DNA of 64,000 bases from Domibacillus sp. DTU_2020_1001157_1_SI_ALB_TIR_016 (GCF_032341995.1 NZ_CP135439.1:2108001-2172000); one strand, 5' to 3'. Shown: positions 17,526 through 27,317, numbered from the stretch's first letter. A program made the numbers and translations. Notes: generated by a model from the sequence alone, not told the origin.

Positions 17526-18668
17526 TTATTTGCTTCGCTGGTCAAACTTTCTTTCCAATACACTCGATGCGAGCATCGTTTTATGAACTTGCAGCGTACC
17601 GCCTGCTATAGAAGCAGCCCGTACACAGCGGTAATACCATTCCAGTGGATATTGCTTTGAAAAACCGTAACCGCCATGAAGCTGAATGCACGTATCGGTA
17701 ATCTTTTGAGAAGCTTCTGCCACGAAAATTTTCGCAACACTCACTGCATTTTTATCAGGCTTATTATCTGAAGCTGCTTCCGCTGCGCGGTATAAAAGTG
17801 TACGAGCCGCTTCAAGCTGTACATACATGTCTGAGATCATCCATTGTAATCCCTGGAACTCACAAATTTCTTTGCCAAACTGCTTCCTTTGCTTTACATG
17901 TTCCATCGTACGGTCAAATGCCGCCTGGGTAATCCCCATTGTTTGCGCCAAGAATCCCAAGCGAACGCCATTGTACACGCCCATTAACTTTTTAAAGGCA
18001 TCCTGAGTGACCAGAACATTTTCTTTTGGCACCATTGCATCTTCAAAATAGAGCGCACATTGAATTTCACCGCTCATATTTTCTTCATTTGGTCCTACCG
18101 TAAAGCCCGGTGTTCCACGTTCTACAAGGATGGCGCCAATATCGGATGTACGGCCTGAATTGCCGAAGCGTGCGTATACAACAAATACATCAGAAAGATG
18201 CGCATCACTGATAAAGACTTTTGATCCATTTAAACGATAATATTCACCGTCTTCAACAGCCGTCGTCTTAATATCGGTTGCTGCACTTCCCGCTTCTGGT
18301 TCACTCATCCCGAGTGCAACGAACAGCTTGCCGGATGTAATAAGCGGTAAATATTTTTTCTTCTGCTCTTCATTTCCCAACGTGTTAATGAAGGACGCGA
18401 TCCCCATGCTTGCGTGATATGCATGGCGGCCGCTTGTCGGGCATACGCGGCACAATTCTTCAATGATCAGCACCGCATCAAATAAATTCAGGCCCATTCC
18501 CCCGTATTCTTCTGGAAGTGTTAATCCTAAAAATCCGTGGTCCGCTAGATTCTTTGCATTGGCCCAGAACTTTTCACCCTCCAGCCATTCTGTAGCAGGC
18601 TCTAGTTTACGTTTGGCAAAATCCCGTGCGACTTCTTTCCAATCTTGTTGCGTTTCAGTTAGTTGCAT
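17526..18668 (-). CDS. Acyl-CoA dehydrogenase homologue lacking the usual catalytic Glu
   Basis: A 380-residue acyl-CoA dehydrogenase fold: EEYGGMGLNLFDAVLIIEEL, MSEPEAGSAATDIKT (FAD loop), and HGGYGFSKQYPLEWYYR near the end. The catalytic Glu of most family members sits in IYEGT; here the segment reads SIAGGT. The alternative Glu position of isovaleryl-CoA and long-chain enzymes also holds no Glu (YNGVRLG). It may use another base or pair with another subunit. The start at 18668 is preferred over an upstream in-frame ATG because GGGGAAGGG precedes it. Confidence 0.82.
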   Translation of the reverse strand: MQLTETQQDWKEVARDFAKRKLEPATEWLEGEKFWANAKNLADHGFLGLTLPEEYGGMGLNLFDAVLIIEELCRVCPTSGRHAYHASMGIASFINTLGNEEQKKKYLPLITSGKLFVALGMSEPEAGSAATDIKTTAVEDGEYYRLNGSKVFISDAHLSDVFVVYARFGNSGRTSDIGAILVERGTPGFTVGPNEENMSGEIQCALYFEDAMVPKENVLVTQDAFKKLMGVYNGVRLGFLAQTMGITQAAFDRTMEHVKQRKQFGKEICEFQGLQWMISDMYVQLEAARTLLYRAAEAASDNKPDKNAVSVAKIFVAEASQKITDTCIQLHGGYGFSKQYPLEWYYRCVRAASIAGGTLQVHKTMLASSVLERKFDQRSK

Positions 18669-18817
18669 ATGGATCCCTTCCCCTTTTCTTGAAATAATTT
18701 TTAACAATCCAAACGATAATAAAAGAGCTGTTTTTGAAACGGAGCCGGAAATTATTCTTCCAGCTCTGCGTAATTGAAATTACGAGTTTTTATCGTTTTA
18801 TCTTTCATTACGTTAGC

Positions 18818-19837
18818 CTATTTTCCTGCTTCCGCAACGAACTCGTCATAATACTCCTTGCCGATTTTTTCTTTAAATTCCTCATTCACACTTTGAGATT
18901 TCTCCTCAAATTCTTTCCGTGCTTCTGGGGATAGTTCTGTAATCACCATGCCCTTATCTTCCAGTGTTTTTAAATACTCCTGACTTTTTTCGCGATTAAG
19001 TTCTCTTTGATAAATAGAAGCTTCTTCACCGGCTTCTTTGATCACTTTTTGTTGTTCTGGAGTCAATTGATCATAAAACTTCTTAGAGATGACAAGTCCC
19101 ATTGGATTGTAGACATGATTTGTTTGAGTCAGATACTTTTGCACCTCATAAAATTTATCAAGCGCCATGTTTCCATACGGATTTTCCTGTGCATCGATAA
19201 CTTTTTGCTCCATCGCTGTAAAAAGTTCTGTATAAGGCATTGGTGTCGGGTTCGTACCTAATGCTTTCCATGTTGCTAGATTAAGTGGTGTTTGCATTGT
19301 CCGAATTTTGAATCCTTCCATATCTTGAAGCGTTTTTACTTCATGTTTACTATTTGTAAGCTGTCTAAAACCATTTTCCATATAACCTAAAAGCAAAAGC
19401 TGCTCTTCTTCCAACTGCTTTGCTGCTTTTTCACCGAAAGGCCCGTCTAATATTTTATCTGCTGTAGCTTCGTCTTTAATCATGAAAGGCAAATCAAATG
19501 CCAGCATAGATGGCGCCCAGTTTGCTAACATTGATGTAGAAACACCCACGCTTTCGATAGTTCCTAATTGAAGAGCTTCAATCATGGATTGGTCATTCCC
19601 TAGCAAACCATTCATGTAGATCTCTACTTTAATTTCCCCATTCGTTTCTTTCTCTACAATTTCTTTAAATTTTTCATAACCGTCATGAAGAGTGTGTTTA
19701 TCATTATTTACTGATCCAAGCTTCATCACTATTGGCTTACTGCCATTTGCCTCTGTTCCTTTCTCTTCGTTACCGGAACAAGCAGTCAATCCAACAATTG
19801 ACATGCAAATTAAAACTAACAGTAAAATCTTTTTCAC
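18818..19837 (-). CDS. dctP: TRAP transporter solute-binding lipoprotein DctP
   Basis: A 339-residue binding protein with a lipoprotein signal (LTAC, Cys20) and the DctP fold. The conserved substrate Arg lies in MEGFKIRTMQTPLN, and the ENPYGNMAL segment is typical. It delivers an organic acid to a DctQM permease. The nearest intact DctQM (9143-10989) is at the other end of the operon, and the neighbouring dctM is a relic (19888-20238), so partnership is uncertain. Confidence 0.88.
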   Translation of the reverse strand: MKKILLLVLICMSIVGLTACSGNEEKGTEANGSKPIVMKLGSVNNDKHTLHDGYEKFKEIVEKETNGEIKVEIYMNGLLGNDQSMIEALQLGTIESVGVSTSMLANWAPSMLAFDLPFMIKDEATADKILDGPFGEKAAKQLEEEQLLLLGYMENGFRQLTNSKHEVKTLQDMEGFKIRTMQTPLNLATWKALGTNPTPMPYTELFTAMEQKVIDAQENPYGNMALDKFYEVQKYLTQTNHVYNPMGLVISKKFYDQLTPEQQKVIKEAGEEASIYQRELNREKSQEYLKTLEDKGMVITELSPEARKEFEEKSQSVNEEFKEKIGKEYYDEFVAEAGK

Positions 19838-19887
19838 TACATTCCCTCCCCTGTATAATGCTTTATAATTGTTTTCGAGTTACTAGA

Positions 19888-20238
19888 TCAACAAAAGCTG
19901 AAATCTGCTTTTGTTAAAAATTCCAGCGGCACTGTGACGGTGATCGTTGGGAACAAAATAAGAAGAATCAAAACCATAATTTCTTCCGACGGGAAAGGTC
20001 AAATGACTTTAATAATATTTTTCTTCCCTTCCGATTTTTGTCATGCTACAAACAAAAGCACGTATGACATCGACAGGAGGAGTTAACGAGCCAATAACAC
20101 AACTAAGGACGAAGAAGATACTAAAAATAAACCGGATCAAGGTCTGTATATTTCATCAAGCATTAAAACAAGTGTGAGAATAACAGTCATCGTTAAGCCC
20201 ATCGCCATTTCACCAATTAAAAAGGAAACGCTTTTTTC
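19888..20238 (-). pseudogene. DctM C-terminal relic
   Basis: In three shifting frames the minus strand gives pieces of a DctM tail: FLIGEMAMGLTMTVILTLVLM, then IFFVLSCVIGSLTPPVD, then PFPSEEIMVLILLILFP and VPLEFLT. At least two frameshifts and several stops separate them. It begins right after an operator half-site (20242-20262), so the promoter end of a former TRAP operon survives with most of its gene deleted. Confidence 0.65.
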
Positions 20239-20241
20239 GAT

Positions 20242-20262
20242 TATATATTATCGATAAAATGT
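20242..20262. promoter_or_regulatory. Degenerate GntR-type operator
   Basis: TATATATTATCGATAA is one and a half arms of the palindrome found intact at 27182-27203 and 23192-23209. It lies before the DctM relic. Confidence 0.5.
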
Positions 20263-20476
20263 TCAAGTGAAATGGCTGTACTCAAACGGGTTAACGTATG
20301 ACTTTCAATGAGTAAACAGGAATTATATGTGTGAAAGTAAATAGAACTCAACGAATAATAGAAAGCTTTTACCTTCTAAAAAATTTAAGCAGCATTGTCT
20401 CCGGCAATGACAAGTCATAAGGGCTAAGGTCATCACCAAGAATTAATCATTTCTGCAGATCTATTTACTTACTTTT

Positions 20477-21937
20477 TTAATTGGCATCATAAATGACTTT
20501 TAGTTCGGTAAAGAAATCTTTTGCTGTGCTGCCAATGGAATACGGACCGATAGCAGAATGCTTCAATCCGCCAAATGGTGCATGAGATTCGCTGATTGTA
20601 CCGTTATTTAGATGGATCATGCCTGCTTGTGCCCCATTCACAAATGCAGTTTGATAGGCTTTATTTTGGGTAAAACAAGAAGCTGCAAGTCCATACTCAT
20701 TGTCATTGCATATTTCAAGCGCTTCCTCGAAGCTCGATGCAGATAACACAACAAGTACCGGGCCGAATATCTCTTCTTTCGCTATTTTGTGACTAGGTTT
20801 TACGCTAGAAAATATAGTCGGTTCATAATAGTATCCCCGTTTCTCAAGCTTTGCCTCTTTTCCTCCTGTGACGAGCTCTGCTCCTTCTTCCAGACCGATT
20901 TCGACATAGGATTGAGTCGTTTTAAGCTGTTCTTTTGATACAAGAGGACCCATGGTAATGTTGTCCTCTATACCATCGCCAATCGTATATTCTTCTGTTT
21001 TTTTCTTCAAAGCTTCTACAACCCGACCGACATCTGCTTCACTTACAATGACTCGGCTGATGGATGTACATCTTTGTCCGGCATTCGCAAACGCAGCTGG
21101 AATAATTTGATTTACGGCTCCTTCAATATCCGGGTAATCGAACACAATTGCTGCATTTTTCCCACCCATTTCAAGCTGTACCTGTACGAGCCTCTTGGCT
21201 GCCTGTTCGTAAATGCTTGAGCCGACACCAGTTGAGCCTGTGAAGGTAATTCCGCGTACTTTCGGGTGGTTTACAAGCTGATTTCCAACACTTCGACCCG
21301 AACCGATCACTAAATTTAAAACACCCTCCGGCAGGCCAGCTTTTTCAAACAATTCGACGATTTTAGCACCCATTGCAGCTGTTATACTGGCCGGCTTAAA
21401 AACGACTGTATTTCCTGCAGCTAGTGCCGGAGCGATTTTTCGAAGCGGTGTCACAAGCGGAAAGTTCCACGGGGAAATGGCTAAAATAACGCCTTTCGGT
21501 ACGCGGATTGTCCGAATATCTACATTTTCTCGTTCGCTTGGCAGTGTTTCACCAGATAATCTGGATGCTTCGCCGGCTGTAAAGCGAACTTCGCTGATCG
21601 TTTTATTAATCTCACCCAGTGATTCAACAAGAGGTTTCCCCTGCTCGATGGTTAACAATTCAGCTACTTCCTTTTTATTTGCTTCTAGCACCTCAGCAAA
21701 TTGATATAAATATTTCCCTCGTGTAACAGCTGGAACTTTAGACCAGGATTGAAATGCTTTGTGAGCTGATTCTACTGCACGGTTTGCATCTTCTTCCGTT
21801 GAATTTGGTGCAATTGCAATCGTTTCTTCAATATTAGCCGGGTTTTCTCTTTGATAGGTTTCATTATTTGATGACGGAACCCATTTTCCACCGATATAGT
21901 TGTTAACAATAATAGTCGAATTTTGAATAGCCTCCAT
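20477..21937 (-). CDS. NAD(P)-dependent aldehyde dehydrogenase
   Basis: A 486-residue aldehyde dehydrogenase with the catalytic Cys in FANAGQRCTS, the general base Glu in VQLEMGGKN and the fold signature FTGSTGVGSSI. Overall pattern resembles vanillin/benzaldehyde and related aldehyde dehydrogenases. It follows the iron alcohol dehydrogenase gene by only a few bases, so the pair probably oxidises an alcohol to the acid. I chose ATG 21937 because AGAGGTGAG lies seven bases upstream; a GTG three codons earlier is the alternative. Confidence 0.88.
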   Translation of the reverse strand: MEAIQNSTIIVNNYIGGKWVPSSNNETYQRENPANIEETIAIAPNSTEEDANRAVESAHKAFQSWSKVPAVTRGKYLYQFAEVLEANKKEVAELLTIEQGKPLVESLGEINKTISEVRFTAGEASRLSGETLPSERENVDIRTIRVPKGVILAISPWNFPLVTPLRKIAPALAAGNTVVFKPASITAAMGAKIVELFEKAGLPEGVLNLVIGSGRSVGNQLVNHPKVRGITFTGSTGVGSSIYEQAAKRLVQVQLEMGGKNAAIVFDYPDIEGAVNQIIPAAFANAGQRCTSISRVIVSEADVGRVVEALKKKTEEYTIGDGIEDNITMGPLVSKEQLKTTQSYVEIGLEEGAELVTGGKEAKLEKRGYYYEPTIFSSVKPSHKIAKEEIFGPVLVVLSASSFEEALEICNDNEYGLAASCFTQNKAYQTAFVNGAQAGMIHLNNGTISESHAPFGGLKHSAIGPYSIGSTAKDFFTELKVIYDAN

Positions 21938-21949
21938 ATTTCTCACCTC

Positions 21950-23119
21950 TTATTTAATAGTATTAAGCATTGTAATCAAGTCTTGGACTGTCGTATTTTT
22001 GGGATTGGCACTTGTCATTCCGCTATCAAACGCTTCTTGAGCTACAACTTGAATTTCTTCATCTGACAATTCAACATTGATAGCTGTCAATGTCTTCGGA
22101 ATATCTAAATCTTTTACTAAGTCTTCAACGGCTTTGACTGACTTTTCTGCTGCATCCCGCTCACTTAAACCATGCGTGTTTTCTCCAAGCTGATCTGCAA
22201 TTCGTTTAAACTTTCCAAAATTAGTACTCAAATTGTACTCCATGACTACTGGCAAAAGAATGGAATTTGCTAAACCATGGGCAACTTTATACCGGCCGCC
22301 TAATGGATGGGACAATGCATGAACCGCTGCGACCCTTCCCCAAATAAAAGCAGCACCAGCGATCGTACTTGCCATCATCATGTGAGACGCCGCTTCAACA
22401 TTGGTACGATCTGCTACAAAAGGGCGAAGCCATTTACCGATTAGGTCAATTGCATGTAAGCCCAATGCTTCTGTGATAGGCTGTGCCTGATTGGATGTGT
22501 ACGACTCAATCGCATGGCTTAGAGCGTCCATACCTGTAATAGCTGCAAGCCCTCTTGGCAAAGTTGTCAGCAACTCGGGATCTAGAATCGCTGCCTTCGG
22601 GTGCAGATGCTGGCTAAGAATACCCATTTTATATTTTCTCTCTTCATCTTTTAATACGGTTGCGTGTGTGACTTCTGATCCCGTTCCTGCTGTCGTCGGG
22701 ATCGCGATAATATCTGGTCCTTTATTGGGAACCTGGTTTTTCCCTTCAAATTGACTTAAATCACCAGGATTTGCAACAGCGATCGAAACGCCTTTTGCTG
22801 TATCAATTGAACTACCTCCGCCAAAACCAATAATCGCTTCACATTGTGAATCATGAAAGATTTTTTCTACTTTTTTTACGACTCTTAATGTTGGATCAGG
22901 TTCTACTTCATCAAACACCTCATATTTAATTTCTCCACTTTCTAAGATTGTTTCCAATCGCTTAAGCGCTCCCGAAGTTGCAAGGCCTTTATCTGTACAA
23001 ATAAGGACTTTTTTATAATCATTTTTCTTAATAATGTCCGATAATTCCTGGAGACGCCCTACCCCGAAGTAAATCTGTGTATGCAGCCCAAATTCAAATG
23101 AATCTGTTAGTAAGTTCAT
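21950..23119 (-). CDS. Iron-containing alcohol dehydrogenase
   Basis: A 389-residue group III alcohol dehydrogenase. The NAD site reads GFGGGSSIDTAKG; the metal ligands sit in TGMDALSHAIESY and VHALSHPLGGRYKVAHG. The protein is complete. A perfect 18-bp palindrome at 23192-23209, 70 bases upstream, should be an operator for the GntR protein at 27318. It is probably the first gene of an alcohol-aldehyde oxidation unit. Confidence 0.9.
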   Translation of the reverse strand: MNLLTDSFEFGLHTQIYFGVGRLQELSDIIKKNDYKKVLICTDKGLATSGALKRLETILESGEIKYEVFDEVEPDPTLRVVKKVEKIFHDSQCEAIIGFGGGSSIDTAKGVSIAVANPGDLSQFEGKNQVPNKGPDIIAIPTTAGTGSEVTHATVLKDEERKYKMGILSQHLHPKAAILDPELLTTLPRGLAAITGMDALSHAIESYTSNQAQPITEALGLHAIDLIGKWLRPFVADRTNVEAASHMMMASTIAGAAFIWGRVAAVHALSHPLGGRYKVAHGLANSILLPVVMEYNLSTNFGKFKRIADQLGENTHGLSERDAAEKSVKAVEDLVKDLDIPKTLTAINVELSDEEIQVVAQEAFDSGMTSANPKNTTVQDLITMLNTIK

Positions 23120-23191
23120 AAATAACCTCCCGATAAATAAGTTTAATGGTAAAAGTAACCGTTTTCAAAATTGATATTATTTAATCAATAC

Positions 23192-23209
23192 TATATTATC
23201 GATAATATA
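23192..23209. promoter_or_regulatory. GntR-type operator upstream of the alcohol dehydrogenase
   Basis: TATATTATCGATAATATA is a perfect 18-bp palindrome with the same core (ATATTATCGATAATAT) as the two sites flanking the GntR promoter. Confidence 0.7.
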
Positions 23210-23268
23210 TAACCAAAAGATATCAACTTTTCACTAACCTGTCAAAATAATTTTTAAATTCAATCTTT

Positions 23269-25359
23269 TTAAACTAAAATCTCATTTTGTCGTTTTGATT
23301 CACGGTAAATAATGGATCTTTCTAAAATCTCCGCCACATCCATTGTTTTAATGGTTTCTTCTACTTCCTTTGCCTTTGTTCCATCACTTAACATTGTTAA
23401 GCAATACGGGCATCCAGAACCGATGACGCTTGGACTAACTGCCAGGGCTTGCTCCGTTCTTGCAACATTAATACGACTTCCTGCGGTTTCTTCCACCCAC
23501 ATTAAACCGCCGCCTGCACCGCAGCACATCCCTGTTTCACGCCGCCGATCCATTTCCACAAGTTTCACCCCTGGAATTGACTTTAAAATTTCTCTCGGAG
23601 GATCATAGACTTCATTGTAACGGCCAAGATAGCAGGAATCGTGGAATGTAATGGCTTCGTTCACTTCATATTGCGGCTTTAAACGCCCCTCTTTGAGGAG
23701 CTGGTCAAGCAGCTCTGAATGATGGTATACTTCCGCCTTAAATCCAAAATCTGGATATTCGTTTTTAAAAATGTTATAGGCATGAGGATCGATGGTAACA
23801 ATTTTTTTTACATCATTTTTCTCAAATTCTGCAATGTTTGCTGCGGCTAGTTCCTGGAATAAAAATTCATTGCCAAGACGGCGTGGTGTATCGCCTGAGT
23901 TTTTTTCTTTATTGCCGAGAATCGCAAAAGACACACCTGCTTCATTCATCAGTTTTGCGAATGACAATGCAATTTTCTGGCTTCTGCTGTCAAACGCACC
24001 CATCGAGCCGACCCAGAATAAAAATTCCGGTTCTTCTCCCGCTTTTTGTGCTTCTTTCATGGTCGGGATATACACATCATCACGCAGCTCGCGCCATTTT
24101 TCTTTATCTTTCCGGTTCAAGCCCCACGGATTTCCCTGACGCTCAATGTTCATCATGGCACGCTGGGCTTCAGCGTTCATTTTCCCTTCTGTTAGCACGA
24201 GGTAGCGGCGCATGTCGATAATTTTATCTACGTGCTCATTCATAACCGGACATTGATCTTCACAGTTTCGGCATGTCGTACATGCCCAAATTTCTTCTTC
24301 TGTTATCACATCGCCGATCATTGAAGGGCTATATGGATCGATCCCTTTTCCAATTTTATTGCCTTGCGTATTGGAAAACGCGAATGCGGGAACCCATGGC
24401 TGTTGTGATGTGATAGCTGCACCTGAAAACGTTAGATGATCGCGCAGTTTAACGATTAAATCCATTGGGGACAGCATCTTGCCAGTGCCAGTAGCCGGAC
24501 ACATATTCGTGCAGCGTCCGCATTCCACACATGCATACAAATCAATTAACTGGTTCTGTGTGAAATTTTCCACCTTTCCAACACCAAACGTTTCCTGAGT
24601 CTCATCTTCAAAGTTAATTTTTTCTAACTTTCCTGGTGAAGAAAGCCGGCTGAAAAATACGTTTGCCGGTCCTGCAATTAAATGTGCATGTTTTGACTGC
24701 GGAACATACACGAGGAAGGCGAGCAAGAAAAATAAATGAACCCACCATGCTGCATAAAATAAACCAATTGCCATGGTCTCTCCTACCCCGCTCAATATAA
24801 ATGCAACCGAAGAGGCAACAGGCTCAAACACAGATAGTTCATGCTGATGCCAGATAAGCGACATCCCATTTCCAAATAAAACAGATATCATTAATCCGCC
24901 GATAAAAAGGAGGACAAGTCCTGATTTAAATCCTCTTTTCAAACGGACAAGTTTTTCAATGTAGCGGCGGTGGAAGGCCCAGACAACAGCTACTAAAATC
25001 ACGAGTGTAACAATCTCCTGGAAAAGAGTGAAAACCGGATAGAGCGGGCCCAGCGGCAGATGCGCCCCCGGGACCAGACCTTTTATAATAAAATCAATTG
25101 CACCTAATTGAACGAGAAGAAAGCCGTAAAAGAACATCACATGAATAGTCCCGCTTTTTTTATCTTTCATAAGCTTTTTCTGGCCAAAGACGTTTACTTT
25201 TACTTTATCCCATCGTTCTTTTAGCTGATTATCAAATTCGACTTTCTTGCCCAATTTAATAAATTGATAACGTGTTTTGAGTAAATAGGTAAATAAATAG
25301 ACCGCATAACCGACAACAATAAGAAACGCTATAAGATTAATTGTTAATAAGGTATTCAT
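23269..25359 (-). CDS. Membrane Fe-S oxidoreductase, FadF/heterodisulfide-reductase-like ETF partner
   Basis: A 696-residue protein. Residues 1-235 carry about six hydrophobic segments like a NarI/cytochrome-b domain with His residues. Two ferredoxin-type [4Fe-4S] sites follow (CVECGRCTNMCPATG near 275 and CTTCRNCEDQCPV near 370), then two CCG domains (DSCYLG ... GMCCGAGGG and SGCPYCLTML). This is the architecture of Bacillus FadF, which takes electrons from ETF to menaquinone. It lies right after etfBA, so it probably completes the acyl-CoA oxidation chain of the island. Confidence 0.87.
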   Translation of the reverse strand: MNTLLTINLIAFLIVVGYAVYLFTYLLKTRYQFIKLGKKVEFDNQLKERWDKVKVNVFGQKKLMKDKKSGTIHVMFFYGFLLVQLGAIDFIIKGLVPGAHLPLGPLYPVFTLFQEIVTLVILVAVVWAFHRRYIEKLVRLKRGFKSGLVLLFIGGLMISVLFGNGMSLIWHQHELSVFEPVASSVAFILSGVGETMAIGLFYAAWWVHLFFLLAFLVYVPQSKHAHLIAGPANVFFSRLSSPGKLEKINFEDETQETFGVGKVENFTQNQLIDLYACVECGRCTNMCPATGTGKMLSPMDLIVKLRDHLTFSGAAITSQQPWVPAFAFSNTQGNKIGKGIDPYSPSMIGDVITEEEIWACTTCRNCEDQCPVMNEHVDKIIDMRRYLVLTEGKMNAEAQRAMMNIERQGNPWGLNRKDKEKWRELRDDVYIPTMKEAQKAGEEPEFLFWVGSMGAFDSRSQKIALSFAKLMNEAGVSFAILGNKEKNSGDTPRRLGNEFLFQELAAANIAEFEKNDVKKIVTIDPHAYNIFKNEYPDFGFKAEVYHHSELLDQLLKEGRLKPQYEVNEAITFHDSCYLGRYNEVYDPPREILKSIPGVKLVEMDRRRETGMCCGAGGGLMWVEETAGSRINVARTEQALAVSPSVIGSGCPYCLTMLSDGTKAKEVEETIKTMDVAEILERSIIYRESKRQNEILV

Positions 25360-25394
25360 TGGCGTAATTCCCCTTAACTTAACGTTTTGATTAT

Positions 25395-26372
25395 TTAAAC
25401 GTTAATAAGTTCTTTTTTAAGCTCTTTTATTAACAATGGAACAACCTCAAATAAATCGCCTACAATGCCGTAATCTGCCACTCCAAAAATCGGTGCTTCA
25501 GGATCTTTATTAATGGCGACTGTCACTTTCGAATTCGACATGCCAGCTAAATGCTGGATTGCTCCAGAAATCCCACATGCAATATAAAGATCTGGTGTTA
25601 CAACTTTCCCTGTTTGACCAATTTGAAGTGAATAGTCACAGTAATCAGCATCGCATGCGCCGCGTGAAGCGCCGACCGCTCCGCCAAATAGCTCGGCGAG
25701 TTCTTCAAGTACTTTAAAACCTTCCGCACTCTTCACGCCGCGGCCTCCTGCTACAATCACCTGCGCTTCAGAAAGATCTACCCCTTCAGATGTTTTACGA
25801 ACGATTTCTTTAATCACAGTGCGCAAATCTTTGATTTCTGGACTTAATGATTGAATATCACCGGACCGGGATTTGTCTTCCTCCAGTGCCGAAATATTAT
25901 TCGGACGGATTGTTGCAAATAAAAGCCCGTCCGTAATCATTTTCTTTTCAAAGGCTTTGCCAGAATAAATCGGGCGTGTAAAAACAATGTTTCCACCTTC
26001 AATAGCTACATCGACAGCATCAGAAATGAGACCTGAACCAAGCTTAGTAGCAAGGCGCGGCGAGAGATCTTTTCCTCGCGCGGTATGACCCATTATAATT
26101 CCATCCGGCTTTTCTTGGTTTATAGCCGCCATGGCAGCCTGAGCAAAGCCATCAGTTGTGTAATTTTTTAGCTGCTCATTTTCTACAGTGATGACACGGT
26201 CTGCGCCGTATGTAATCATTTCACCAGCTAAATGACTCACGCTCTCCCCGCAAAGAACACCAATAATTTCTCCGCCTTCAGCGATTGTCCGGCTAGCCGC
26301 AAGCGCTTCCAAAGATACCTTGCGCAAGGATCCGTCACGAACTTCTCCGATTACTAATATTTTACGTGTCAT
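25395..26372 (-). CDS. etfA: Electron transfer flavoprotein alpha subunit
   Basis: A 325-residue EtfA: N-terminal domain with [14 protein letters not shown] and [15 protein letters not shown]-terminal FAD domain with [49 protein letters not shown] and [18 protein letters not shown]. All FAD-binding elements are present. It accepts electrons with EtfB from the acyl-CoA dehydrogenase-type enzymes. Gap to etfB is 16 bases. Confidence 0.95.
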   Translation of the reverse strand: MTRKILVIGEVRDGSLRKVSLEALAASRTIAEGGEIIGVLCGESVSHLAGEMITYGADRVITVENEQLKNYTTDGFAQAAMAAINQEKPDGIIMGHTARGKDLSPRLATKLGSGLISDAVDVAIEGGNIVFTRPIYSGKAFEKKMITDGLLFATIRPNNISALEEDKSRSGDIQSLSPEIKDLRTVIKEIVRKTSEGVDLSEAQVIVAGGRGVKSAEGFKVLEELAELFGGAVGASRGACDADYCDYSLQIGQTGKVVTPDLYIACGISGAIQHLAGMSNSKVTVAINKDPEAPIFGVADYGIVGDLFEVVPLLIKELKKELINV

Positions 26373-26388
26373 TGTTATCTCCCCTTTA

Positions 26389-27162
26389 TTAAATGACTTT
26401 CGCTTCTTTTTGCAGCAAGTTCACTAGTTGCGTTACCTGGTCTTCTAATTCACCTTCAAGCACCCTGCCTGCCTCTTTTTTAGGAGGCAGATAAATATCA
26501 ATGACTTTTGTTTTAGCCTCAACATCATCTTCATCAAGATCCAGATCGCCAATCTCCAACTCTTCAAACGGCTTTTTCTTTGCTTTCATGATACCCGGCA
26601 GGGAAGGATAACGAGGTTCATTTAATCCTTGTTGAGCTGTTACAAGCACTGGAAGATTAACTTCAAGAATTTCACTGTCACCTTCAACATCACGTTCTAC
26701 TGTTGCTGTTTCACCATTAATAGTAAGTTTGGTGATTGTCGTAACATACGGAATGTCAAGCAGCTCAGCCAGGCGCGGTCCTACTTGACCAGACCCTCCG
26801 TCAATCGCAACGTTCCCGCCGAGAATAATATCAAAATCATTTTCCTTAAAAAAATGGGCCAAGATCTTAGCTGTTGTAAATTCATCGCCATCTTCCAAAT
26901 CATCTTCCGTATTCACAAGAACTGCTTTATCTGCACCCATTGCTAAAGCGGTTCTCAGCTCTTTTTCTGCGTCTTCAACGCCAACAGAAATGACAGTCAC
27001 TTCACCATCATGTTTGTCTTTCAACTGAATGGCTTCCTCAATCGCGTATTCATCATAAGGATTAATGATAAATTCTGCACCTGACTCTTCAATGTTACCG
27101 TTTTCAATAACAAGTTTTTCCTCGGTATCAAAAGTCCTTTTCATAATAACGTAAATATTCAT
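26389..27162 (-). CDS. etfB: Electron transfer flavoprotein beta subunit
   Basis: A 257-residue EtfB with the family core NPYDEYAIEEAIQLKD, DGGSGQVGPRLAELLDIP and the recognition-loop region GLNEPRYPSLPGIMKAKKKP. First gene of the etfB-etfA-FadF-like unit; a strong AGGGAGGT ribosome site precedes it. A 22-bp operator lies 20 bases upstream of the start, where a repressor would block transcription. Confidence 0.95.
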   Translation of the reverse strand: MNIYVIMKRTFDTEEKLVIENGNIEESGAEFIINPYDEYAIEEAIQLKDKHDGEVTVISVGVEDAEKELRTALAMGADKAVLVNTEDDLEDGDEFTTAKILAHFFKENDFDIILGGNVAIDGGSGQVGPRLAELLDIPYVTTITKLTINGETATVERDVEGDSEILEVNLPVLVTAQQGLNEPRYPSLPGIMKAKKKPFEELEIGDLDLDEDDVEAKTKVIDIYLPPKKEAGRVLEGELEDQVTQLVNLLQKEAKVI

Positions 27163-27181
27163 GCTAATACCTCCCTTTCAA

Positions 27182-27203
27182 TATATATTATCGATAATAT
27201 ATA
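27182..27203. promoter_or_regulatory. GntR-type operator before etfB
   Basis: TATATATTATCGATAATATATA (beginning at 27182) reads as a perfect 22-bp palindrome centred at 27192/27193. It is the longest of the family of sites. Confidence 0.75.
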
Positions 27204-27279
27204 AAAGATAACAATAATCCTTTGAATTGTCAAAATATTTTTTGAAGTTTGCTTATTTGTTTTTTTTACGTTAGAATTA

Positions 27280-27295
27280 ATATTATCGATAATAT
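27280..27295. promoter_or_regulatory. GntR-type operator before the regulator gene
   Basis: ATATTATCGATAATAT, a perfect 16-bp palindrome, lies 23 bases before the start codon of the GntR gene and points to autoregulation. Confidence 0.75.
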
Positions 27296-27317
27296 ATAAG
27301 ACTAAAGGGGCGTTTTT

